A stretch of DNA of 64,000 nucleotides from ZC4RG25 sp023428365 (GTDB taxonomy: Bacteria; Pseudomonadota; Alphaproteobacteria; Rhizobiales; Hyphomicrobiaceae): the NCBI GenBank assembly GCA_050283925.1, contig JBNOAI010000008.1:186001-250000 (forward strand), given 5' to 3'. The stretch's first letter is position 1, and each line of letters begins with the position of its first letter. The translations under genes were made by a program, and so were the position numbers. This document shows positions 18,520 through 26,510 of the stretch, piece by piece. Under the pieces are notes generated by a model. That model made no database searches. It was not told the origin of the DNA and worked only from the letters and a program-made list of their open reading frames with translations.

Positions 18520-18795
18520 TTAGCGCTGGACGTCGTCGCTATCGCCGAAATCAGACGCGGCAAACTCCGACAAATTCAGAGCGCTGCGAACCGCTGAGAT
18601 CGGGCAAACGGTCTCGTACTGGCGTTGCGGCGTCGGCACGACAACGACGTCACAGGCCGTTGGCTTCGCCGCCAGTTCAACAACCTTTGCTTTGGGATGT
18701 CCGAGTCCGGCCGCTTCCGCTGCTGCAATGCCGGACGTTGACACGCAGGCGAGACCGATAACGACGCACAAAGGTGTAATGGCGCGACGGCTCAC
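18520..18795 (-). CDS. Small exported protein, unknown function
   Basis: A 91-residue protein with a clear signal sequence: SRRAITPLCVVIGLACVSTS, then AAAEA before the likely cleavage site. The mature part has two cysteines (ACDVVVVP and TVCPIS) that could form a disulfide. I do not recognise the family. GTG 18795 is chosen because GGGAG lies six bases upstream; an in-frame GTG at 18825 is the alternative. A CtrA-like site lies 56-70 bases upstream. Confidence 0.55.
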   Translation of the reverse strand: MSRRAITPLCVVIGLACVSTSGIAAAEAAGLGHPKAKVVELAAKPTACDVVVVPTPQRQYETVCPISAVRSALNLSEFAASDFGDSDDVQR

Positions 18796-18850
18796 AGGCG
18801 TCTCCCGGGCAGAGGTGTGCAACACGCTCTAAGGGTGTACGCATCAACGG

Positions 18851-18865
18851 TTATCGACCCGTTAA
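18851..18865. promoter_or_regulatory. CtrA-like binding site
   Basis: TTATCGACCCGTTAA matches the CtrA consensus TTAA-N7-TTAA at seven of eight specified bases. It lies 56-70 bases upstream of the small exported gene and downstream of dksA. One mismatch makes chance occurrence possible. Confidence 0.3.
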
Positions 18866-18921
18866 CCCCTGTTCCAGTTCGGCGCAGGGCACCGCGAAGC
18901 TGACGTCACAAATGCGCTGGT

Positions 18922-19410
18922 TCAGTCCTCGCGGTAAACCCGCTCGCGGCGCTCGTGGCGTTCCTGCGCTTCGAGGCTCAGCGTGGCAATCGGCCTTGCG
19001 TCCAGGCGGCGCAAACCGATCGGCTCGCCCGTCTCTTCACAGTAGCCGTAGGTGCCGTCCTCGATACGGGCGATCGCAGCATCGATCTTGGCGATCAGCT
19101 TGCGGTGCCTGTCGCGGGCTCTCAGTTCCAGCGCGCGATCAGTTTCCGATGTCGCGCGATCGGCCAGATCGGCATGTTGTGTTGAATCGGTGTGCAGGCC
19201 CTGCAGCGTCTCGCGGGTCTGCAGCACAATTTCTTCCTTCCATAGGAGCAACTTACGCTTGAAGTAAGCGCGCTGCCGCTCATTCATGAAAGGCTCATCG
19301 TCGGAGGGCCGGTAATCCTCCGGCAATAGCAGGCCAGTGATCGTCGCCTCAGCCTTTGTGGCTTTGGGCCGAACCTTGGCATCCGACTTGCGGTCCCGTG
19401 TCGTGCTCAT
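18922..19410 (-). CDS. dksA: DksA-type RNA polymerase-binding transcription factor
   Basis: A 162-residue DksA/TraR family protein. The coiled coil spans about residues 45-110, with the RNA polymerase secondary-channel tip in ADLADRATSETDRALELRAR. The C-terminal globular part contains YGYCEETGEPIGLRRLDARP. Classical DksA uses four zinc cysteines; only one remains here, as reported for several alphaproteobacterial DksA proteins. It should modulate transcription with ppGpp. ATG 19410 is chosen because AGGA lies seven bases upstream; ATG 19413 directly precedes it. An open frame continues upstream to 19566 but does not look like protein. Confidence 0.9.
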   Translation of the reverse strand: MSTTRDRKSDAKVRPKATKAEATITGLLLPEDYRPSDDEPFMNERQRAYFKRKLLLWKEEIVLQTRETLQGLHTDSTQHADLADRATSETDRALELRARDRHRKLIAKIDAAIARIEDGTYGYCEETGEPIGLRRLDARPIATLSLEAQERHERRERVYRED

Positions 19411-19818
19411 CATGGTCCTACAAGTGAGGGCTCGAGCGCAGTGACGGTCGACTCGTGCACGGTGGCATGAACTTTGCCCCGCTTTTAGCTCGGGAACCTG
19501 GCAAGTCAAGATTTTACCATGCTCAAACCGTGTGTTGGCAAACGCCGCCTGCGACACCGCCCGCAATCTCGCCCTTTCCGGTGGGCGCGACCATAAATTG
19601 CGGCATCATTTTATACACGTTTACGTTGTATTTATATCTCCCATGTATCTTTCGAGTTGCTCGGGCGTGAGGCACCGACTGGAACTTGGTCGCAACAAGT
19701 TTTCGGTCGAGACGCTCGGGCAACCCTCTCCCCACTGTGGCTCCCGGCATTCTCGCTGTCGGCGGGTCCGCAGGCGGCGGCCGAACCAGGCCGCCAAAGC
19801 CGGTCTGAGCGCCGGCGG

Positions 19819-19851
19819 AACGCCACCTCCATCGCAGTTGGGGGTGGCGTT
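19819..19851 (+). terminator. Strong hairpin, possible terminator of an unannotated transcript
   Basis: AACGCCACCTCC at 19819-19830 pairs with GGGGGTGGCGTT at 19840-19851 over twelve positions with one G-T pair and a nine-base loop. Two more T follow on the plus strand. No annotated rightward gene ends before it. Confidence 0.45.
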
Positions 19852-19903
19852 TTCCATTCTGGATGGCAGCCACGAGTATCGTGACCTTGCTGGCGCGTTG
19901 ACA

Positions 19904-19939
19904 CCCCTCTAAGCTCCGGCGCCTGCCAGCGCAGAGGGG
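19904..19939 (+). promoter_or_regulatory. Hairpin that would cover the moxR ribosome-binding site
   Basis: CCCCTCT at 19904-19910 pairs with AGAGGGG at 19933-19939; GCGC segments inside can pair too. The right arm is the only Shine-Dalgarno-like sequence before the GTG at 19951, so folding would hide it. Confidence 0.35.
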
Positions 19940-19950
19940 AAACCGGCCAC

Positions 19951-20808
19951 GTGACGACCCGATTCAACGGAACCGACAGCTACATCGCGACGGAAGACTT
20001 GACCGTCGCCGTCAACGCCGCCGTCACGCTGCAACGACCACTGCTCGTCAAAGGCGAACCCGGGACCGGCAAGACGATGCTGGCGATCGAAGTGGCCCGA
20101 TCCCTCGGCGTCCCTATTCTCGAATGGCACATCAAATCGACCACGAAGGCGCAGCAGGGCCTCTACGAATACGACGCCGTCAGCCGCCTGCGCGACAGCC
20201 AGCTCGGCGACGCGCGCGTCAAGGACATCGCCAACTACATTCGCCGCGGCAAGCTATGGGAGGCGTTCACCGCTCAGGAGCGCCCCGTGCTGCTGATCGA
20301 TGAGATCGACAAGGCCGACATCGAGTTCCCGAACGATCTGCTGCAGGAACTCGACCGCATGGAGTTCTACGTCTACGAGACGGGGGAGACGATCAAGGCG
20401 CGCAACCGTCCGATCGTGATCATCACCTCCAATAACGAGAAGGAACTCCCGGACGCTTTTCTGCGCCGCTGCTTCTTTCACTACATCAAGTTTCCCGATG
20501 CGGAGACGATGCGCCAGATCGTCGACGTGCATTTCCCCGGCATCAAATCTCGTTTGGTCTCGGAAGCCTTGCAGATTTTCTACGACATCCGCGAAGTCCC
20601 CGGCCTGAAGAAGAAGCCTTCGACCTCGGAGCTGCTCGACTGGATCAAGTTGCTGCTGAACGAGGACATCTCGCCTGAGACGCTGCGCGAGAATGATCCG
20701 CGCAAGCTCATCCCTCCGCTCGCGGGCGCGCTGATCAAGAATGAGCAGGACGTGCACTTGTTCGAGCGGCTCGCCTTCATGAGTCGACGCAAGGACACAC
20801 GCGGCTGA
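19951..20808 (+). CDS. MoxR-family AAA+ ATPase
   Basis: A 285-residue AAA+ protein. Walker A is GEPGTGKTML, Walker B is VLLIDEIDKAD, sensor 1 is IVIITSNNEKELP, and the arginine finger lies in FLRRCFFHY. It matches the MoxR/CoxD class, chaperones that usually act with a von Willebrand factor A protein to insert metal cofactors or assemble complexes. The VWA partner is normally the next gene downstream; here the next gene is an unrelated anchored protein, so this copy is an orphan. It starts with GTG behind a Shine-Dalgarno sequence that can be paired. Confidence 0.85.
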   Translation: MTTRFNGTDSYIATEDLTVAVNAAVTLQRPLLVKGEPGTGKTMLAIEVARSLGVPILEWHIKSTTKAQQGLYEYDAVSRLRDSQLGDARVKDIANYIRRGKLWEAFTAQERPVLLIDEIDKADIEFPNDLLQELDRMEFYVYETGETIKARNRPIVIITSNNEKELPDAFLRRCFFHYIKFPDAETMRQIVDVHFPGIKSRLVSEALQIFYDIREVPGLKKKPSTSELLDWIKLLLNEDISPETLRENDPRKLIPPLAGALIKNEQDVHLFERLAFMSRRKDTRG

Positions 20809-20935
20809 TCGCGTTCTTCCTCGCTTTCCGGAAAGATCTCCGCCGACCTCGTTTTGTCGCAATCTCGCCGCATCGGAAAGCGCATCAATCTTCGGGGCAA
20901 CCATCCAGCGCGAGCGTCTTTTCGGGAGGGTGACA

Positions 20936-21619
20936 GTGTGTGCAAAGTCGGTGGTTCAGCAAATGGCTGACAACAACGCAATCTCCTCCCTGCCGGAAGC
21001 GAGTTCGCACGGCGGCACGGTGGCGACGATCGTTTCCCTGTGCGCGTTCGTGTTCTCGGGCTTCAGCCTTTATGAAAGCACCTTGAAGCAGCCTCAGCTT
21101 GAAACGTTCGTGCCGCCGGTCATCCATTACGGACGTGATGGCGGCGGCAGCACGGAAGTGTTTGCCGTGCCGATCACCATCACCAACGAAGGTGCGCGTA
21201 CGGCAACAGTTCTGTCGATGGAACTCGACGTCACCGACAGCGCCGGCACAACCAAGCGATATTACAGCGCCTATCTCGGCGAGCATCCGCGCGACTCCAG
21301 CGTTGTGAATCGTGCGTTTGCGCCAGCAACCGTCGTCGGACGCGAAGTGTTCAGCGAAACCGTGCGCTTCTATCCGATGGGAAATCCGCTGCCGGCGCTG
21401 GTCTCGGATAGCGGGGCATACAAATTCAAACTGACGCTGAGAACCGCGCGGCCGAGTGATCCGGACCTGCTCGATCAGTATCTACGCAAAGAGCCTCAGC
21501 CGGTCAGCTTCGAGCTGACGCTGCCGTGGTTTTCGGAACAGCAGCTCAACTTCCGGCGCGCAACGATCGCCATGCACCAGAAGGATTGGCAACCGACCAT
21601 GGGCGGTGGTGTGAACTAA
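20936..21619 (+). CDS. Membrane-anchored protein, unknown function
   Basis: A 227-residue protein with one hydrophobic segment (about residues 28-44) followed by a soluble, beta-rich domain. The segment VFAVPITITNEGARTATVLS resembles an immunoglobulin-like fold. I do not recognise the family. GTG 20936 is chosen because GGGAGG at 20924-20929 lies six bases upstream; ATG 20963 and GTG 20930 are alternatives. It follows moxR by 127 bases and is convergent with the SGNH gene. It occupies the position where a MoxR partner would be expected, but it has no VWA motif. Confidence 0.6.
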   Translation: MCAKSVVQQMADNNAISSLPEASSHGGTVATIVSLCAFVFSGFSLYESTLKQPQLETFVPPVIHYGRDGGGSTEVFAVPITITNEGARTATVLSMELDVTDSAGTTKRYYSAYLGEHPRDSSVVNRAFAPATVVGREVFSETVRFYPMGNPLPALVSDSGAYKFKLTLRTARPSDPDLLDQYLRKEPQPVSFELTLPWFSEQQLNFRRATIAMHQKDWQPTMGGGVN

Positions 21620-21635
21620 ACGACGGCCCGGAGAT

Positions 21636-23606
21636 CTACTCCGGGCTCAGCACCTGTCGTTCGATCGGGCTCGACGACGTCTGCAGTTCCGGAGCGTTAT
21701 CCGCACGCCTGGCAGAGAACTGGTCATATTTCGCGATCACGCGACGCGCTTCATCCGCCACGGCATCGGCAATCGCAGCCTGCCCCTCGGCGGTCGGATG
21801 GAAGGCGCCCGAATACGTCGACGCCAGCACGAGCTGGAACCATGCCAGCGTCTTCACCTGCAACACACGCTCCAGCAGCGAGGCGGCAACGTGGAAGTTG
21901 CCCGTCATGAACGCATCGTTCGGCGTCCGGAACCAGCGCTGGCGCGAACTGTAGGGCTTGTAGTCGGCAGGATTATAAGGCTGCCATATGCCGCCAACCT
22001 TACGCGGCAAGCGCAAATCGTCAGCGGTCGAAAAGGCCGAATCCGTCCAACCCGCACAAATGCCCCGCCCCAGGAAGGCGCGGCGATGCCTGTCAACAAA
22101 ACTCCAGCCGTTCTCTCTCGCTGACTCGGCCATGATCTTGTTCAGCCGTGCCGCCAAGTCGCTGCTCTCGCGCGTCTTTTCCGCGCTCAGCCGGAAATCG
22201 CGCAGCACGTCCATACCGGCCCGGCCATCAGGACAAACGGCGCTGCCGTCTTCCAGTAGGGCAAGACCGGGGTAAGCCGTCAGAACGATGCGATCGCTCT
22301 CATTCCAAGGAATGTGCAGAATGTTGCGAATTGCCCGATTGAGCGACTTGTATCGCGCTTCCAGCAGATCGAGGCGTTGCGCGCCCGTTGCTATTCCATC
22401 GATCTGGCCCAACCAACCGCCAAGCCTTTTCAGCGATGACTTGTCGGCCAGAACGGCATCGGCGACCAACCGGGAGAAGCCAACGTCGTTTCCGCCGATG
22501 GATAGCATCAGCAGATCGATTTTGCGTGAATGCTCCGGCTCGCACTTGCGCAGCATGAGTCCCTTCAACTCCGGGATCTGACCGCGCAGATGATAGGCCT
22601 CGGGAAGTTCACGCGCCGTAGCCTTACGACGGCCACACTGGGCTTCCGCGAGAGCAGAGATCTGAGACCATTCCGGCGGGTTGGGCACCCATTCGTTGCC
22701 CTTGTAACGCAGAAACAATCCGGTCGTGACTTCCGCGCCCGAGCAGGCAACGCCGACGAAGGTCACGGCGCGATGCGGGTCTTCCAGCGAAATCTGCAGA
22801 GCCGCGCGCAGCTGATGAGAATACAGCGAACGATGACAGGCCTGATCCAGCCACTGTGCGTTCTCCCGGATGAAACTCGCGTCGCCCACCTGCGACCAGC
22901 TTCCAACGCGGGCCGGATACCCCTCCAGGTCACCGCCGTAGCTCGCGCTCCGCTCGCGTGAGAACCGCACCGGCAGATCCGGATTTCCCTCACCCGAGGC
23001 GAAGCTGTCTCCCATGCCGACAATAAAGAGATCGCTGACTTGTGCGTCGGTGACGGCGACTTCCCGGCCGCCGATTTCGACCGCCACACGTGCACCGGTC
23101 GGATACGGAATATCGAGCTTGACCGGTTCATTGCAGGAGCGGGTGATTGCCTGTCCGCGCCCCGCATCCTTGCCCTTTGGCGCGGTGAGCCAGGTGCAAT
23201 CCACTGCCCCGATATCGGCAGGCACACCTGCGAGCTGCACGATGACGGCATGCGAAGTCGGATTCACATAATCGCGGCCACCGGGGCAAATGTGGCGGTT
23301 CGAATCCGCCTGCCAGCAGGTACGGCCGAGCACGATGGACCCCCAGCCATCGGCATGACGTGCCGACAGCAAGCGCTCTGCCGACAGGATCGGCGAGCGA
23401 TGCTCATCATCGTTCAGCGTTTCAAAAACAGCGCGGTGAACTTGCGTGTCGGACGGATCGGCGAAGAAGCGAAATGGATTTTCCACGCGCCACGCGATCC
23501 GCGGCTGCGGTTCAAGTTGAGCCCTCGCGGCATCTGCGCCAATCCCGGCAGTGGCCAGAACGGCCAGAAGTCCTGCCAACCTGCGCTTCATCGGATTCAG
23601 CAGCAT
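21636..23606 (-). CDS. Exported SGNH/GDSL-type hydrolase
   Basis: A 656-residue protein with an N-terminal signal peptide (RRLAGLLAVLATAGIGADA). Residues ~30-190 form an unidentified beta-rich region with several cysteines. The SGNH fold then starts at VGMGDSFASGEGNPD, which carries the nucleophilic Ser; LSIGGNDVGFSRL is block III with the oxyanion Asn, and HPTAEGQ near residue 620 carries the catalytic His. Such enzymes are esterases or lipases acting outside the cytoplasm; the substrate is unknown. At 656 residues it is about twice the usual size. The start is supported by GGGGGTGGG just before ATG 23606. Confidence 0.75.
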   Translation of the reverse strand: MLLNPMKRRLAGLLAVLATAGIGADAARAQLEPQPRIAWRVENPFRFFADPSDTQVHRAVFETLNDDEHRSPILSAERLLSARHADGWGSIVLGRTCWQADSNRHICPGGRDYVNPTSHAVIVQLAGVPADIGAVDCTWLTAPKGKDAGRGQAITRSCNEPVKLDIPYPTGARVAVEIGGREVAVTDAQVSDLFIVGMGDSFASGEGNPDLPVRFSRERSASYGGDLEGYPARVGSWSQVGDASFIRENAQWLDQACHRSLYSHQLRAALQISLEDPHRAVTFVGVACSGAEVTTGLFLRYKGNEWVPNPPEWSQISALAEAQCGRRKATARELPEAYHLRGQIPELKGLMLRKCEPEHSRKIDLLMLSIGGNDVGFSRLVADAVLADKSSLKRLGGWLGQIDGIATGAQRLDLLEARYKSLNRAIRNILHIPWNESDRIVLTAYPGLALLEDGSAVCPDGRAGMDVLRDFRLSAEKTRESSDLAARLNKIMAESARENGWSFVDRHRRAFLGRGICAGWTDSAFSTADDLRLPRKVGGIWQPYNPADYKPYSSRQRWFRTPNDAFMTGNFHVAASLLERVLQVKTLAWFQLVLASTYSGAFHPTAEGQAAIADAVADEARRVIAKYDQFSARRADNAPELQTSSSPIERQVLSPE

Positions 23607-23636
23607 CCCACCCCCGTTCGGCTGGCGTCAGCCAGA

Positions 23637-24506
23637 TCAGAAGCGTCTTGACCGATACGCACGCCACAGACACCAGACCCGGCGCATCGGCGTGATGTCG
23701 ATCGGCTCCCTGAGCAGATCGCGCCCCGGCTTTTCAAGAGCCTGCAAATAGGGCTCCACCACGGCGAGCGGCAGAAGTGCGACATGCTGCGCACCTGTTA
23801 AGTCACGACTAAGGCGGTGAGCGGCAATCATATTTTCGCGATCTTCGGCGGCCAGACCGCTGACAACGGGCTGCAACTGTTCAGGCGACAACCCAGCCTT
23901 GTAGTCGTCCAGAGACAATCCGGCATCCTGCAATCGGCTGACAGGGATCAGGGTCCGCCCCTGCGCCCAAAGGGCCGGCATCTCGACCAGCAACCTCGCC
24001 AGACCATAAGCCCGGCCCGCGGCCAGTGCAGCGGCACGCGCTGTCGCGTCGTGGCGCCCGAGGACCATCAGCGCAAGTTCGAACAAAGCGCCTTCGGTCT
24101 TCGCAAGCTGTGTCATCAGCATGTGACCGTCGGCAATCGGCCCATCGTCGAGACCGAACGCCTGCGCATCGATAAAACCGATCAGGAGATTTTGCGGCAA
24201 CCCGTGCCGGTCGATGGCCGCGCGCAGAGCATCGGCGATCGGATGGCCGCTTGGCGGACTATCGCTCGGCGCCAGGATGGCATCGCGCCACCACTGCAAG
24301 CGGATCTCACCCATCATCGGTTCGTGGACGTAGGCCGGAATGCGGGCGATTTCACCTGCAAAGGCGGCAAGAGCCATCAGATCGGCGCGAACCGAGCGCG
24401 GTCCCAGCAGAGCAGCGAGATAACGGTCCCGCTCCCAGGCCCGGGCGGTAATACGGACCATGTCCCGTTCCGGCTCGGTACCCTGGCGCGTATCGGTATC
24501 GGTCAC
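23637..24506 (-). CDS. Squalene/phytoene synthase-family protein, NDUFAF6-like
   Basis: A 289-residue all-helical isoprenoid-synthase-fold protein. It has MGEIRLQWWRDAIL, typical of the NDUFAF6 branch, but lacks the first Asp-rich motif of active phytoene/squalene synthases (FAGEIARIP stands in its place). It is therefore probably not a prenyl condensing enzyme. NDUFAF6 (C8orf38) is needed for assembly of mitochondrial complex I, so a similar role for bacterial NADH dehydrogenase is inferred. It starts with GTG one base after the stop of the preceding membrane protein gene, so translational coupling is likely. An NDUFAF3-like gene lies two genes upstream. Confidence 0.72.
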   Translation of the reverse strand: MTDTDTRQGTEPERDMVRITARAWERDRYLAALLGPRSVRADLMALAAFAGEIARIPAYVHEPMMGEIRLQWWRDAILAPSDSPPSGHPIADALRAAIDRHGLPQNLLIGFIDAQAFGLDDGPIADGHMLMTQLAKTEGALFELALMVLGRHDATARAAALAAGRAYGLARLLVEMPALWAQGRTLIPVSRLQDAGLSLDDYKAGLSPEQLQPVVSGLAAEDRENMIAAHRLSRDLTGAQHVALLPLAVVEPYLQALEKPGRDLLREPIDITPMRRVWCLWRAYRSRRF

Positions 24507-24507
24507 G

Positions 24508-25110
24508 TCAATAGAGGTGCGCAGCGGCGACCATCAGGAATGTCACCGGGATGGACAACGCGAGATTGAGGCGCGCAAACGTCTTGATCTGCTGACGGGC
24601 CAGATCTTTCGCAGCGGCATCACCGGGCACCTCGCCCAGAACGATCCGCAGGTTCGGCCAGATGACGAAATGGACGAAAGCCCACATAGCAAGTCCGCCG
24701 AGAACGCCGAGCCATACCAGCAGCGTCCGCGAGGGCGGAATGTAGACCTCGGTCGGGAACACCAGCGAACCAAACAGGTAGCCGCTGGTGAACAGCAGCA
24801 ATACGCCGCTGACCAGTGTGAGATGAGAGGCATGGCGGAAGGAATGCGCCACGCGCGGAACGACGAGCGTCATCAGCGTGCGGCGTCCCGTGTCGTCTGC
24901 CGATTGCAGGGCAGACAGTTGGATGAAGTTCACAAACCAGATCAGTCCGACCCACAGAATGCCGGCGAAGACGTGCACCCAGCGCAGCAGGAACGATATG
25001 AATCCCAGTCCGTCTGCGCCTTCGATCGCCAGCCAGACGACGACAATCAGCGCCGTTGCTCCGGCACCGGCGAGCAGCGCGCGAGCGGGCGTTTCCGTGA
25101 TGGCTTTCAT
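24508..25110 (-). CDS. PuuD-like (urate oxidase N-terminal domain) membrane protein
   Basis: A 200-residue inner-membrane protein with five helices. LRWVHVFAGILWVGLIWFVN near residue 45 and SFRHASHLTLVSGV near 90 carry conserved histidines like those of the membrane domain of urate hydroxylase PuuD. It lacks the C-terminal cytochrome c domain of full PuuD, and no purine catabolism gene is nearby. The histidines could bind heme. Function is uncertain; it may be a redox membrane subunit of this operon. It is 15 bases downstream of the NDUFAF3-like gene and one base upstream of the NDUFAF6-like gene. Confidence 0.55.
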   Translation of the reverse strand: MKAITETPARALLAGAGATALIVVVWLAIEGADGLGFISFLLRWVHVFAGILWVGLIWFVNFIQLSALQSADDTGRRTLMTLVVPRVAHSFRHASHLTLVSGVLLLFTSGYLFGSLVFPTEVYIPPSRTLLVWLGVLGGLAMWAFVHFVIWPNLRIVLGEVPGDAAAKDLARQQIKTFARLNLALSIPVTFLMVAAAHLY

Positions 25111-25125
25111 GCGAGCGCCTCCCTC

Positions 25126-25503
25126 TCAATCGACCGCAATGAGCGCCGCCGCAACCGGACGGCGCTCCGCCAGCAGAACGTTGTATGTGCGGCAGGCCGC
25201 ACCAGTATCCATCGGCTCCAGACCGAGCCCGGCCATTTCGAAGCTATTGCGGAGGGCGCGGGACGGAAACACCTGGGTGCGTCCGGTTCCGAGTAACAGA
25301 AACAGGATTCTGTCCTTGTCGGCCATCATCCGATCGAACGACCTCAGATCGAGGCCATCCGCAGAGGTCACGTCCCAAGCATAGATTCCGCTCGGCAGGC
25401 ACAGGATCGAGCCCCTATGGCTCATGTCAGCAAAGCGGAAGCCCCCATTGCCATAGGCATCGATGGGGGCCTGATAGGGATAGCGCGCGGAACCATCGGG
25501 CAT
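25126..25503 (-). CDS. Mth938-like protein, NDUFAF3 family (DUF498)
   Basis: A 125-residue Mth938-domain protein. The GGFRFADMSHRGSILCLPSG block near residue 20 and FLLLGTGRTQVFPS near residue 70 are family signatures. The human homologue NDUFAF3 is an assembly factor of mitochondrial complex I, and its bacterial relatives are known to sit next to secD/secF, as here (secF ends 35 bases upstream). The start is fixed by GGGAGG five bases before ATG 25503; the open frame continuing to 25587 overlaps the secF end. The biochemical function of bacterial members is not established. Confidence 0.82.
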   Translation of the reverse strand: MPDGSARYPYQAPIDAYGNGGFRFADMSHRGSILCLPSGIYAWDVTSADGLDLRSFDRMMADKDRILFLLLGTGRTQVFPSRALRNSFEMAGLGLEPMDTGAACRTYNVLLAERRPVAAALIAVD

Positions 25504-25538
25504 CACAGCCTCCCGGCGCGGCCTCGTTGCATTGCCGG

Positions 25539-26498
25539 TCAGGCGCGGCTCGCGACTGCCGAACCCTTCTTCTCCACGCCGGACCAATCCCGCTTCACGC
25601 CCAGATAGCCCAGCAGCGGCGCGGCAATGAAGATCGATGAGTACGTACCGATCAGAATGCCGAGCAGCATGGCCAGCGAGAAGTAGCGGATGACTTCACC
25701 ACCCAGAAGGAACAGCGCAACCAGCACCGCCAGCGTCGTCACGCCCGTCAGGATGGTTCTCGACAGCGTCTCGTTGATCGACAGGTTGAGCAATTCGGTG
25801 AGATCCATGCGCTTGAACTTGCGCAGGTTTTCACGGATTCGGTCAGACACGACGACCGTATCGTTGACCGAATAGCCGAGAATAGTCAGCAAGGCCGCCA
25901 CGATCGACAGATCGAAGGTGAACTGGAACAGCGCAAAGATACCGACGACGACGATCACATCGTGGAACAGCGACAGAATGGTGCCGACCGCGAACTGCCA
26001 TTCGAACCGGAACCAGACGTAGACCACGATCGCGAGCAGTGAGACGAGCACCGCGATCGTTCCCGTCATGCGCAACTCACCGGATACGGCCGGACCAACG
26101 ACCTCGATACGCCTCTGCTCGAAGCCATCACCGAGCGCCGTGATCACCTTGTTCAGCGCTTCCTGCTGGGCTTCCTCGCCACCGGGCTGCTGCTCAAGCC
26201 GGATCAGGATATCGTCATTGGCGCCAAATTCCTGGATCTGGACATCGCCAAGGTCGAGCCCGCCGAGCTTATCGCGCAGTGCAGAGACATCGACCGAACC
26301 GGTTTTCGACTGGACTTCAATGACGGAACCGCCCTTGAAGTCGACGCCGTAGTTGAGGCCCATCGTGAACAGCAGAACGAACGATAAAATGATAGCGGCC
26401 AGCGACGCCCCCAGGCACAGGCCTTTGAAGCGCATGAAATCGATGCGCGTTCCGTGCGGGAAGAAATCGAAGCCCTTGAAGTCCGGGATCAGAAACAT
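25539..26498 (-). CDS. secF: Protein translocase subunit SecF
   Basis: A 319-residue RND-superfamily membrane protein with six helices. GLNYGVDFKGGSVIEV follows helix 1, and GYSVNDTVVVSDRIRENLR in helices 4-5 is the SecF signature. It pairs with SecD to pull secreted proteins across the inner membrane using the proton motive force. It is 12 bases downstream of secD and is followed by the NDUFAF3-like gene. Confidence 0.95.
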   Translation of the reverse strand: MFLIPDFKGFDFFPHGTRIDFMRFKGLCLGASLAAIILSFVLLFTMGLNYGVDFKGGSVIEVQSKTGSVDVSALRDKLGGLDLGDVQIQEFGANDDILIRLEQQPGGEEAQQEALNKVITALGDGFEQRRIEVVGPAVSGELRMTGTIAVLVSLLAIVVYVWFRFEWQFAVGTILSLFHDVIVVVGIFALFQFTFDLSIVAALLTILGYSVNDTVVVSDRIRENLRKFKRMDLTELLNLSINETLSRTILTGVTTLAVLVALFLLGGEVIRYFSLAMLLGILIGTYSSIFIAAPLLGYLGVKRDWSGVEKKGSAVASRA

Positions 26499-26510
26499 CA
26501 GCTCGCCTTC

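Larger units (their letters stand above)
19411..19950. other. 540-base intergenic region, possibly holding a small RNA
   Basis: The gap separates the divergent dksA and moxR genes. It contains an AT-rich block at about 19590-19650 that looks promoter-like, then a GC-rich stretch ending in a strong hairpin at 19819-19851, then a second hairpin before moxR. I see no protein gene: open frames in it have the composition of random GC-rich sequence. A transcript of about 150-200 bases ending at the first hairpin is conceivable. Confidence 0.35.

Noticed and set aside
19680..19707. Possible EcfG promoter (GGAAC with CGGT 18 bases on)
   Set aside because: The -10 element should be CGTT with a 16-17 base spacer. 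Both the base and the spacing differ.
23285..23312. tRNA-like T-loop text (GGTTCGAATCC)
   Set aside because: It lies within the SGNH gene in frame. No acceptor or anticodon stems can be drawn around it.
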